Positions 1 through 12,600 of a DNA stretch of 64,000 bases are shown here, in pieces. The notes under the pieces were generated by a model. That model saw nothing but the letters and a program-made list of their open reading frames with translations. It was not told where the DNA came from and searched no databases. Numbering within the stretch: position 1 is the first letter of the stretch; every line of letters starts with the position of its first letter. Position numbers and translations under genes: made by a program. The DNA lies in NCBI GenBank assembly GCA_037954665.1, contig JBBMOL010000039.1, positions 2,170,001 to 2,234,000 on the forward strand, read 5' to 3'. This stretch comes from Laguncularia racemosa. Lineage: Eukaryota; Streptophyta; Magnoliopsida; Myrtales; Combretaceae.

Positions 1-3000
1 ATTTACAAGCTAAGTTTTAGATTAATTAGCAAGGACGAATTATTATACACTACCTAAAATCTTATTAATATTTCTTAGATCACATAGGTTTCCATCCTTC
101 CTTTTCACTATTTTCACCACCCACATCTTTCTATTTTGTTTTGTTTTTTGTTTTTAAAAGTGAAAATGAACAGAAAATATAGAAATGCATGGTAAAGTTT
201 CCACTTTAAAATTTTTCTTTCTAAAATTGGAGAAAAATGAATGGAAATGAAACCACAATTATAAATTGACTCTTGTAAAAATGCACATCAAAATAAATCA
301 GAGATAATTTTGTTAATCAATAACTTTGGTAAGACTAATCTAATTATCACATAAAAAAAAAAAAAAAAACATAAAGCCTAGATCCGGAAGCAATCTTATA
401 AATTAATCAAACTCCTTTCTTTTCATTTCTTTTTTACAAAACCAACCAAGTAAAGGAAATAGAAATTTTTATCTATATTTCATTTCGTTTTCTCATATTT
501 CAAAATATAAAGTGAAAAATACATTTTTCTTTTTTCTTTTTTCTCCATTTCCACACATTCTCCTCCTTTCCATTCATTTCCTTTCTCTTGTATAAAACTT
601 TGCCACACAATGTAAATCGAAGGATTGTACTTGTACTATCAGTTCGGCTGGACAGAAATGAAAAGCAATGATAAATAAGATATAAGTCTCATTAGTTTAT
701 ATTAACAATATCTACAACAAGGCAATAAGCAGAAATGATAATCTCTTTATCTTTTGTGTGGAGGGGGGCAGGCTATAGGGAAATAGTAAAATACTTGCGT
801 AAACCTGGTTTTATGGGTCGGTAATAAACTAAACTACAGATAATACCTGGTAAAACATAATAAATAGAGATACATAAATAATATATTATATAGTTGGATC
901 GCATACATACACGAATGGATTTTTCCCAGGCGAGATTAAAAGGTTTGATTGAACCAGCTGAGAACTAAGAATGTACGAGCCAATAGAAAAAGGCACTGTG
1001 CCATTTCTGCGCTTTTGCTAGGAAGGAAAACGGGAGCATGCTCCAACAGCTGCAATGCTCAGAGTTCAGACTTACACAGTCTCAGTCTCAGTCTCAGAGG
1101 GATTTCACACTCACACGCAGAGGACAGACCGAGCTAGACAATTCAAACCACTGATAAAATCACCCTTTTACCCTTTATAACTTTCACATAGCCCGCTGAG
1201 TATTTGAGTGCCATCAGGTGTTAACGGTTCTAACCATGTCATTGACCAGTAGATAATTTGTGAGGTTTAGCACGTGATTTGGTCTTTTGAGAAGACATGA
1301 ATAGGTTTTGAAGGGAGCCAATCATATTTTGGTATCTTTTGCCATTGTGGCAGACCCAACCAATCAGTGGCTCGACGAATTTAAGGTATCGGACTACTGT
1401 TGTTGAGGACTAAGTAGTTAATGCTGTGTCTAATATATGCTTAAAGTTACATCACTGCCGGAGTACATTGAGAAGGACAAAAGTCCCTACCTGATTCCAT
1501 CCCTATTTCACCTTTTGTCCAATTAAAGTTAAAATTTACAATTTCATGAGCATCCTAACAGATGTTGCCGTAGGATTTGAGTTATGATGTAATTATTTTT
1601 TCACCTTGCTATATCCACTTTAGGATAAAATATATTGTTTGGAGACAAGTTCTGGAGGACTTGAATAAACTGTAATACATGCATATAGCAGGTAGATAAT
1701 ATTCAGCAGCTAATAGCTTCTGATAAGAGAAGGTGAAAAAGTGTAGCAGATCTTAATCTTTCATTATAATGCAGCAATAATAAGTTTCATTTGCACCGCT
1801 TTTCTGCTCAAGTTGTACATTGTTACACGAGTAGAAATATTATCAATGCTTCTACATTCTTTGGCTCTTCAATTTGTGTGTCAAATGCTTAAAGTGCATG
1901 TAACTTCAAAAACTTCTTTTGAAATTTGGAAAATATTCATGAGTCGAAACATTTGTTAAGAAACCAAATAAAGAATCTTTTCATCTTTCTCTATAGTTTT
2001 TATCAACCGACTAATGAGTATTAGAGTGTTTGTGTGTGTGTGTGCAAAATAAATCCTTAACAAGTATCCGAGAACCAATTTTTTAAACAAGTCAGTAAAA
2101 CTTTCAAACCCTATCAAATGGCAACTATGGCTTACTTATAAGTGAGCTATGTCATTCACTTCACTCCATGTAATTTTTAGTCTCTCAGCCCTTGTTTCAG
2201 CGTAGTGACCTTAAAAGTGTCACCATATATAATAGGTACTCCTAAATCACATTTTTGTACATGGATAAACATATTCTTAAACGTGCATCCCTCGTATTCT
2301 AATCCAAGGATGCTACTACAACTTTCTCTTAAGTATTGTATTCCTTATCTTATCCATCATTCTTATGTGACCGCATATTCATCTTAGCATTCACATATCC
2401 CTCTCATCGCTACTCATATCCATAATTTACTACCTAATACTCACATTCAAGTTCTATCTTTTGAATATCTTTGGTAAGTTCATATAAGATTAGCGTGGAT
2501 AAATTAGGACTTGAAACCGTATCTTAATGCAAGACTATTCATAGGAAACTCTTGAGTCACACCTATAGGTATTTTTACCAAACTAACAAAGTAGAAAAAG
2601 AACAAAGGGAAAAAAGAAAGCACAAAGTTTGATCAATCGATGCTGTTACTTTGGTCCTTTCACTAACCTCTTACGGACCGATTTGATGACTTTCCCTTTG
2701 TGTCTCATTTCCATCTTCACTTTTAACAACATCCAAATCCGTCTTAGACCAGCAACAATGTAATTTGATCCACCCTCCTCAGTACCTGAGTCATCTAACA
2801 AGCACCCTCGCTCAACTATAGCTTCTTGTTTTGTTTTCCTACTAAAAAAAAAAAAAATACATTTTTTGAATTCTTAAAAAAAGAAAATTATTTGATCCTT
2901 TGTCAATAGTTCTTAAGCAACTGTACAGGGTAGGGAAGCTATCATAAAATTCGATATGAATATGTCACAAAGTATCCATACTTTATCAAACAATATGTAG

Positions 3001-3407
3001 CAAAGTATGGATAGCTTGTGACAAATCATTGTGAGATTCCTGATAAGTATCATCTGTTTTATAATTTTTTACAGTTCCTTTTTGACTTAGGCATCTCTCA
3101 AATTTCACTTTCTAGACGATACCCTTGACCCTTCTAGGCACATTAGTATTATTATTATAATTATTTTTATAACCAATTTAATCCTAGAATTCTCATTATA
3201 CATCTTTCTGCTCCCACTAATATAGCCTGGCTCAAGTGATAAAGAATAAACGTTTAAATTAAAGTTTGTTTAGACCCCTCGCATCTTCATATAGAATCCT
3301 AACTCTCCTATAGATAGACTACATTAATATTAATCAATGGCTAATCATCACCATCACAAAAGATGTTGCACTTCAAAAAGTCCTATTTTTCAATGAGAAT
3401 TCATTTC

Positions 3408-3438
<31 letters not shown>

Positions 3439-3694
3439 CTACATCTAGCCATTACCTTCTTGAAACTTTGTCCTGGCAGTATATAATACTTTCTAGAGAT
3501 GATCAATATGTGTCTAAAATGTCAAAACCATCTTTTGCCTTATGTTTTAATATACATCAATACTAGGATGACTTAAAGCAGGCTTAATTAAAATTCTTGT
3601 ACGTATGTATAGTTCCAAATTGATTTCATGGTTGCTGTTTTGTGCCTAGCATCATTACTTACCGCGCTCTTTTTTTTTTTTTTTGCCAAACCAG
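1..3694 (+). other. 3' portion of the large intron 2 of the AGAMOUS-like MADS gene
   Basis: The exon at 3695 begins exactly where AG-subfamily genes resume after the MADS-domain exon, so this stretch should be the downstream part of the long second intron. It ends in a T-rich tract and CCAG acceptor at 3694. No protein-coding gene is seen; the short open frames have no recognisable motifs. It contains a CTCAGT short repeat near 1078-1100, a TG run at 2031-2043 and a TA microsatellite at 3416-3438. In Arabidopsis and other species this intron carries the cis elements that set the gene's floral expression, so it should be read as regulatory DNA. The placement is inference because the MADS exon is outside the window. 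Confidence 0.7.
967..1366 (+). promoter_or_regulatory. Putative AG-type intronic enhancer with paired CCAATCA boxes
   Basis: Visible motifs are AAGAAT at 967-972, a CCAAT core near 980, a CACGTG palindrome at 1271-1276, CCAATCA at 1318-1324, CCATTGTGG at 1342-1350 (fits the LEAFY core CCANTGK) and a second CCAATCA at 1360-1366. As I recall, two CCAATCA boxes, an AAGAAT box and LEAFY/WUSCHEL sites were defined by phylogenetic footprinting in the AG second intron of Brassicaceae and relatives. Having both CCAATCA boxes 42 bp apart with a LEAFY-like core between them is more specific than chance CCAAT boxes. The local GC content is also higher than in surrounding intron. Function is inferred, not shown. 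Confidence 0.55.
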
Positions 3695-6600
3695 CGTAAG
3701 AGGAACGATCGACAGGTACAAGAAAGCCTGCTCTGATTCTTCAAATTCGCAATCTATTTCTGAAGCTAACACTCAGGTATATATGTTCTATTATTTCCAC
3801 ACCGACGTTGGGATTCTTTTTTTATTACTTCTCTCTTTATCGTCGGCAGAAGCTTCTAATGTTATACATCCATTTTGTTTGTGATAGAACAAATTTAAAT
3901 TTTTTTCCTTTCAATTGAAGCCTCGTTTGCTTTTATCATAGAGAAAGGAATTTCATAATATGGCTTGAATAAAATATACAGGTAATAATGTTAAAAAAGA
4001 ATGTGAGTTACATAATTTTTTATTTTCTTAAAAAATAATCACTTGTAGGAGAGGGGATTATTCAAATTCCAAGAAAATTAGAAATCAAGAGATCATGTTA
4101 TGTTGTCCTTACCCCTATATACCCCCTAAAATTTTTGCTAATACCAAACTACACTATAAAGTTATCCAATTTCATTGTTATCAAATTACAATACAAATTA
4201 TAAATGCACTTCAAACTTACATTTTGATATACAAAATGAATATTTTGTACTACATCAGACCGAAAATTATGTTGTCGAGCTCTTGCAAATCACCACACAA
4301 TATATGAATTTAATCCTTGGTGTAAATCCAAGATTCTTTAAGGCCAGTAAAAACCCAAGATCATTATTTTTAGTGCTAGGAAAAATATTATCTAGAAAGC
4401 ATTTTCCATATTTCTTGTATTTGTTGGGCTGAGAATAACGTTTTAAGTAGAAATCCTCTATAAGAGAAAATGTCTTGTCATTCAAAGGAAATTTCTGGTA
4501 TTTTCCAGAAAAGTGACTCATGTTTTTCCAAAGAGAAGGCCGTTTTACAAATTAGACTCTAAAACACTTTCTAACTCTTAGAAAATAATTTTTATTTTAT
4601 TTTGATTAGAACTGACCTATAAATTATATTTTAAAATCCAAAAGACTTTAGTGTAGAAGAAAACTCATATCACTGGTTTGAAAAATCATCGATGAATTAG
4701 TTAAGAAAGTTGTAACAATGAATATTGAAAATGCATCTACAATTTACACTCTTACTTTTATGTAAAAGGTTTGGCATAATATGTTTATGGTTGCTACTAA
4801 TAATTTATGTTATTACCCAAAAAAAAAAAAAAGATCTAGATACCTCCACATTTTACATGAAATTGTTGAATCAAACATTGGAAAAATCCTTTCAGCATAT
4901 TTTTGTAAATGTAATCAAATGCATAAAAACATGTTATTTTCAAGAAAACATAAATTTTCTCCACTAATAAATGGTTTCTTTTGGAAATGACTGGACTTGA
5001 ATTGGTGGTTGCATAGAAATTCAGATGTTTACTCTTTTCTTTCTGAAAGTTAGCGAGTTGACAAATAGAGAAAAACATTAACTGGTGTTTTGGGGTGTGG
5101 GGCCTTGGATTGGTGAGGGGTCCCGGGGGGGAAGAAATGGTACAAATTTAGGGAGCTTTCATTGCACTTGTAAAGAGCCTTACCCTTACTTTTGATTTGA
5201 CTTTCCTTCTTAACTTATGGAGTTGCACAGAATTTGGAATTAAAGAGATACATGGCTTCTGAAGTCTTTTAGACGGTATATCCACGCCATTTTATGAGGT
5301 TTTGAGTATAGTCTATATTTATAATAAATTACACTTATACCCATTTATATGCACTTAACCTCCCTACTACTAGAAAGTGGATTTAGCTCCTCAATTATCA
5401 CCAAAAGCTATATCTGTGATGCTTTAATAGAGATTTAGAGAGATAAAGTCACTTTTCATGCGAAACAGAAAAGTTAGGAGGATTGTTTGTAATTATGCCA
5501 AATTTATTGATATCATAACTAAACTATGTATAGTTAGCTTAGGCTTGAAAGTATAAGCGTGGACTCTTTAGTTTATGATCTTTTAACACTTGCTCTTGCT
5601 ATGCTTCACTTCACTAGCAATCCCTTGATCACATTTAAAGCTAACATATTGTCACAAATCCCTTTACATATAAGTGGCTCATTCCCAAAATAAGTTGAAT
5701 TCCACACCTTTTATTAATAGTCCCTAAGTATTAAATCCCTAACTACATATACATTTGTGGGTTGATTTGTTTTTATCCTTAGATCACATAGTTGGAATTG
5801 GAGTTTATATAATAGAGGGTGTTTTCTTCAAAAATAATATATCAACGGACACATACCTTTCTATAGCAATTCAAAATAACTTCTCTCTTGTACTCTTTTT
5901 CTTTATTTATTTTTATGAATTTGAATAATATGTTTTCTAAACTATATAAACATAAGACACCAAGATCTTCAGTTACTTTATATGTATTTTTGGGTAAGGT
6001 TATTTTTTATTATTTTTTTGGGTAAGGCAGTTACTTTATAAATATTATATATTTCTAGTTTTACTTTTTCAGGAAATCGTACTTTTCAGATGTATTTTTA
6101 AAACTCACTATTCGGGAATATATATACCTTTTCCATGTCATATTATTTACAATATCGTTACATATGAAGAAATAAACTTGTTTGAATTGAACAATGCAGT
6201 TTTACCAGCAGGAAGCCTCCAAGCTGCGAAGACAGATTCGGGAAATTCAGAACTCGAACAGGTATACCTTGGACTCTATTTAAGATTCATAAATTGCTTT
6301 TCTTAGTAATTAAATATTCTAAGAAAATGTGTTCTGTCTAGGCATATTCTTGGTGAGGGGCTTAGCACTATGAACTTCAAGGATCTCAAGAACCTGGAAG
6401 GAAGATTAGAGAAGGCCATTGGTAGAATCAGATCCAAAAAGGTTGGTCACTCCATTATTAAGTTATGTTTTCATAAGTGCAGTACAAGTGATAATTTATG
6501 CAGGTGCTAAACTTCGTTTAAATCTTCTATTTTTTAAATGATTCACTAAAATTTAGTGAAGTTCTCTATTTTTTAAGTTATCCATTTAAATTTTCTATGA

Positions 6601-9600
6601 TTGTATCATCACATGAAATCACTTAATGGATTTTTCCTATATTATATGATCACAAATATAAACGTCTTATGGGGTACGACGATACAAACATAAATAACGT
6701 AAATGAGTCACCTTATTAAACATAGAGAATGTTGATTGAATTTGGATATAAACATAGAGGACAAGATAGAAGTTCAAAGTTTAATATCACATGCTTAGTA
6801 TTGATTATAATTTGTTAACCATTAAACATCCGAAATGGTATAACAATTTTGCTGTTCAGTGTCCCGAATACAACTTAAGCATACTTATTTAGAATATTTA
6901 GAATTTTCGATGCACTTCTTTATCTTGTAAGATGTATAAAAAACATTTTTTTTTTATTTTTACTTTTTAATTAAGTATCTTCACATCAAGTGTCGGGGAC
7001 ATTGTTTTTGGTAAACCATATGCTGTAGATGGCCTCACTATAATGCAGTAATTTTGATGTCTTCGTTATTGTTTATTCTAACTTTGTTAATGATTGTTTT
7101 ATCCTAAACTGTTATGTATTATCTTGTTTTGGCAGAATGAGATGCTATTTGCAGAAATTGAGTACATGCAGAAAAGGGTAAGAGACACCATCATCATTCT
7201 CTCAATATTTTCCCTTGAAAAATTTATGGTGACAACATAAATGTTCCTTGAGCATAATACCATATCAATATTTTAATTAGAATCTACCTACAAATCAACA
7301 CATGGAAGCGATAATATGATTATTGTATTTTACATTTGACGATCATGATCTCACTCGTTCAGTTTTTCGAACTTTCCAATTGTAAATCAAGTGTACTAAG
7401 TTAATTCATCGCCTAACAGTTTGATCACACGGTCTAATGTTAAAGATGGTAATTTATTAATAGAGGAACCATGTTTAGTAAACATGATGTGGAAAGCTGA
7501 GTTGAAAATAAATAAATAAATCAATCAATAATTTGATTATTTTATAAACGTCAACATATGATATAGATATTGTCAAAGACTACGTAAGAAAAAATGATAA
7601 ATGTTGAAAATCTAGGACGTGCAAAATTTAGCATAAAAAACCCTAATATACCGGAGTGAAAACCCATGAGTAAAATTGCAAATAATTCAATTAAGGTAAA
7701 TTACTAAACAAAATAATTCTCATAGCCACTACTTTCTCTTCTAACTCATCAATAAAATGTAATATAGACTCATATGAGCCCTAAATCCTAATTCCCAATG
7801 TAGGGAATTTCTTACACAAAAAGAAATCTAAATTAGGAAAATCCCATATGTCGAGGTACCAAGCTCGATGGATAAGTCATAGACTAGTTAGCAAAGTGGA
7901 CCAATAATCAACTACACTTACTATTAGTCAACTAACCATGAACTTTGATATGTGTTGTAGCTTTGACTTTCCCATTTGTCACATATTTACTTCTCAGTCC
8001 AATATGAGTTTTATATAAATTTAAGATACTAAATGAATCTCCTCCTTCCCTTGAATTTGCACAACCTAACATGCATATACATACAAGTTATACCTATTTT
8101 TAGCTCCTTCATTTTGTCTTGTCAACTTCTTACCTCTAGATTACCTTGAAACTAATAAGCCCTCTTTACTCAATATCCAGGAGCATAGGGATCGAGTTTG
8201 CAAACACTTCTTAAACCTTTAGGCTCCACCATACTAGTCGACCTTCCCCCACTTTAATTCATGCTGTGGCTTTAGCTTTTCCATTTTTCACTTCTTTCGA
8301 TCTACTTTAATATGAGTTTCATATGAATTTAATATAATAAATCTTCTTCTTGACTTGAATTTAATAACTTAACATGTATATATGCACAAGTTACACCTAT
8401 TTTCATCTCTTTTATTTGAGTCCTATAAATTCTTGCCTCTGAACTACCTAGCCTACTACATCACCTGCGAGCCCCCTTGATATTATGCAAAGATTATGTC
8501 ATTCACTTGTTACAACAACATGTCTAATTATAAATCTTGGTATCAATTACACCTCTTACTCAATATTAGTTAACATACAAGCCATGTTTCATAGTTACTC
8601 TTGGACTTTTAAGCACCATCTTCCGTTCTGTCCACCAAGTCACTATTACTCATTGGACTTGTTAGGCTCCATCTTCCTCTGTACTGTATTCACCTATGGA
8701 CTTAGCTAAATGCTTAAGTGAAGTAAAATTAATGCTTTACACTATTAAAGCACGTTTTTCATCATAGCTAACAACATTGACATAAACCTTTTCTCTCAAC
8801 TTCCTCCTCCTCAACATATCTTCCATCATCCCTTCATAACACTCAACCCACACATCTCATGCTTACATGCTCATAGGTTGGCATAAATAAACCTAAACAC
8901 ATTCTCAACCTCCATACATATACTTCCCCATTTGAACCTCGCCATTACACTGAAGCCCTTCATCACCCTATTTGGGCTACTGCTATAAAGGAAGTGTTTG
9001 ACTCTCTTCTTCAAAACAAAATGTGGATACTGGTTCCACCACATCCTACTCAAAATGTTATTTGTCAGCTCGATGTTAAGAATGTCTTTCTTCATAGTTT
9101 TCTTAGTGAAATGGTTTTCATGAAACAACCTCTTGGGTTTGGTCATCATCACTACCTAACTCATGTGTGTAAACTCCCAAAATCCCTCTATGGCTTTAAA
9201 CAAGCTCCCCCGTACTTAGTTCTCCCGCTTTAGCAGTTTTCTACTTTATATTGGTTTCAAGCAAAGCAGGCTGAAAGTTCCATGTTTGTCAACTCTCAAG
9301 GTGCTAGCACACTTGTTCTCTTGCTCTATGTTGATGATGTCATATTTACTAGAAGCAATCCATCTCTTCTCTATTATTATATTTCCATTCTATCGCGTCA
9401 ATTTGTAATGAAAGACCTTGGTGATCTATACTTCTTTCTTGAAGTTTGAGTCAAACAACTTCCTCATGGCATACACTTAAGTCAGTCTTAATTCATATAG
9501 TAGCCTAATAATTGCACAAGAAGACATATCATTCACTAGATCCATTACTTTATACCCTCACTCTAGCATATCCATATTAACCTACCACAACTCTCCACCA

Positions 9601-12600
9601 CTTTAATGAACCTATACCACCTATAAAGTTAGAACAACTATGACCTTAACCATCGAAAATCCCATCATACCATGAACAGGTGCCACTTTTGAACCCACAC
9701 AAGGGGAGTTATTATCGTGTGCCACTAGTTCGTGTCCATGTAACCTAGGTTGCACCATAGGTGTACCTTGTAGGTTATATTAATTTGACCAAGGTCATAC
9801 CATAGGTGTGAACCATGCAGGTTTTTTAATGTGACTCAAATTGCATCATGGATGTAAGCTATGCACATGGCTTAGGGTTATTCATAATGCGCCATAGGTA
9901 TGCATATAGGTGGGAGTTAGATGCATGTTTTCATGGTGACATCTATATAGTGGTGGCAATTAGGGTTTTTTAGATGAAGTTGAAGAAGAATGGGCATTAG
10001 GATTTCTAAGGTATGTAATAAGTGCTTAATGGACATTACACATATAATTCTATCTACTTCCTTATGTGATGGTTTTGTAAAGAAACAAAGTAACAATTGT
10101 GCAATAGCAATTGCTTATCTATTTTATTTATCATTTAATTGTCACTCAATTCCTAATTATTTCTATGTATTGAAGTGAATGCAACAATCTAGAGGGCATG
10201 AACAAAAATAAATTATAATTCATCTAACAAATGAGAAGTGAAACGAGAAATCTCCAATTGGTTGCTATAATTATACTAAATTTAGTCATATATTCTTAGA
10301 AGCATTGAATTATTAACAATCTATATGAGAAATATAATCATGTATGAATTATGAAGTGGGAAGACCTAAGTTCATTAACTTATAGTCTCTCATTAATCAA
10401 AGTAAATAATCAGACATGTGATGATAAACCAAAATTAATCTATCTTAACGAGAAGTGTTTAGATATGCCATTGGTAAAGATTATTCCACTTTAATTAGCT
10501 TAATAGATTATAGCTTTAAGTTTGTAGTCAACACTAAGGCTTTGTTTGGTTTACTAGGATTCATGTTCCACCATATGATATTTTTTTTTTTTAAAAAAAA
10601 AAAGAGAGAGCTAAGAATCCAATTCAAGAAGAAATATTGTTCCTTTTCTTACCCCCTTTGCTAGGATTTTAATTCTTAAAATAATACCTTACCTCATACG
10701 CATTGCCAATAGACTCCTTTTGAGATAACACAATCAAAGAGGTGGTGCATGTGAGTCTCGTCTTCTTCTCTACAATGATAGCAAAATGATTTAGGTGATA
10801 ACTAATGCGACAAGTTTGACGAGGTATAGAGCATAATATGCCATGCTAACTAACCAACAAAAGCATATCAAGGAATCAAATTATGAAATGAAGACTACTT
10901 TCACCCATGTCATTCTTTATGCAATAGTGCACATCTTCACCTAGGCACTCTTAACTAGGAATTTTCTAAAAAAGGATGTTTTTTAACCAACCTAAAAACT
11001 CTATTTAGAATCTATGTAATATTTAGGGGTACAACCAACTATTGCCACACATCACCTTGAGGAATGATCAAGATACATCTTTAATGATAGATAAAGATGT
11101 GTAGTATGAGGAATATTAGAAGAGGAAATTTCTCTAAGTTTAAAGTTGTCGATCAAAGGGCTATATGGTAATCTAGAATCATAATATGAAGAAATTCGAT
11201 TTCCATTTCTATTTTTTTATTTGGACTAGTGCAAAGCCAAAGGGCACAATTCAAGGAATTTGCACTAGCTCCATGAACAAGATGATGAGGATTTACAGAG
11301 TAGAAATAGTTGCCTTTTAGATGATGAGGATTTAATACTTAACTCAAACTAATAAAGATTACATAGGCATTTAAGTTTAGCCCCCTTACTTGATTCCTCC
11401 AATCTTAGAATACTTAGCCTTCCCTTAACCTCAAGAACATAAACACTTTCCTATTTCACCTATCTTTTGTAGATATTTGCAGTTTACTACCTCATAGAAA
11501 GTTGTGAAATAACTACTTGAGCTTTAAGTTTCCATTTTTTGCAAATTAAACATAGAGGCCATGCAACATACTTAATCATTTGGATCATCCTTGTGTATGA
11601 AAGGAGTCTAGACATTAAAGCATCAATGCACTTTATAATGACTAAAACTAGTCATTCACAATCTATAACTCATACCCTAGAAGATATTGGAGACACCCCT
11701 AGATATCGAATAAGAAGGGATCACTTAGCAATCAACCTAATGATAAAATTTCTCTTTAACATAGCTAGCTACATTAATCATTAGGAAATAAATTGTAGGT
11801 ACAAAGGAAAACTATAATGTCAAAATTGTAAGAAATTTGGTTATCTTATAAAAGATTGTTGTTTTAAGGAGAAATACCAAGCCAATTTCTTTGATGAGAA
11901 AAATGATTATCTATTTTATACTTGTCATGTTACTTCTAAGACAAAAGGGAGATACATGGTATTTAAATAGTGGTTGTAGCAACCACATGACAAGTAATAA
12001 AAATATTTTTTAAGACGTAAACACATTTGGCGATTTCAAAGTGAGGCTTAGTAATGTCAAGCTAGTGGATATTGAAGGGAAAGATACTATTGTCATCGAG
12101 ACATGGAAAGGTATGTGTCTAATTAAAGATGCCTTGTTGTTATCAAGTATAGAGACAAATTAAATTCATTGTTGGACAAATGATGGAAAAAGGACACTCC
12201 TTGCTATTTAGAGGAGACTCCTACACTATATATTTGAAGGAAAAGATACTATTCTCATTGAGATACGGAAAGGTACGTGTCTAATTAAAGATGCCTTGTT
12301 GCTACCAAGTTTGGAGACAAATCTAACTCGGTGTTGGACAAATGATGGCAAAAGGACACTCCTTGCTATTTAGAGGAGACTCCTACACTATATACGATAT
12401 GGGAGACAAGAATAAGAAAATTGTCTAAATCAAGTTGCAACAACAAAGAAATTTCCCAAATGGCACTACAAAATAGAAGTGACTATGAAAGAAAATCAAG
12501 TAAAGCCATTACTCTAGCACTAAAGACTTAGCCATCTAAATTTCTAAGGGTTGAAGATATTACAACAAAAGAACATGATGCCGAATCAACTAGTCATAAA

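Noticed and set aside
4267..4521. Minus-strand 84-codon frame in intron 3
   Set aside because: No recognisable family; overlaps another frame on the opposite strand and looks like part of a decayed repeat.
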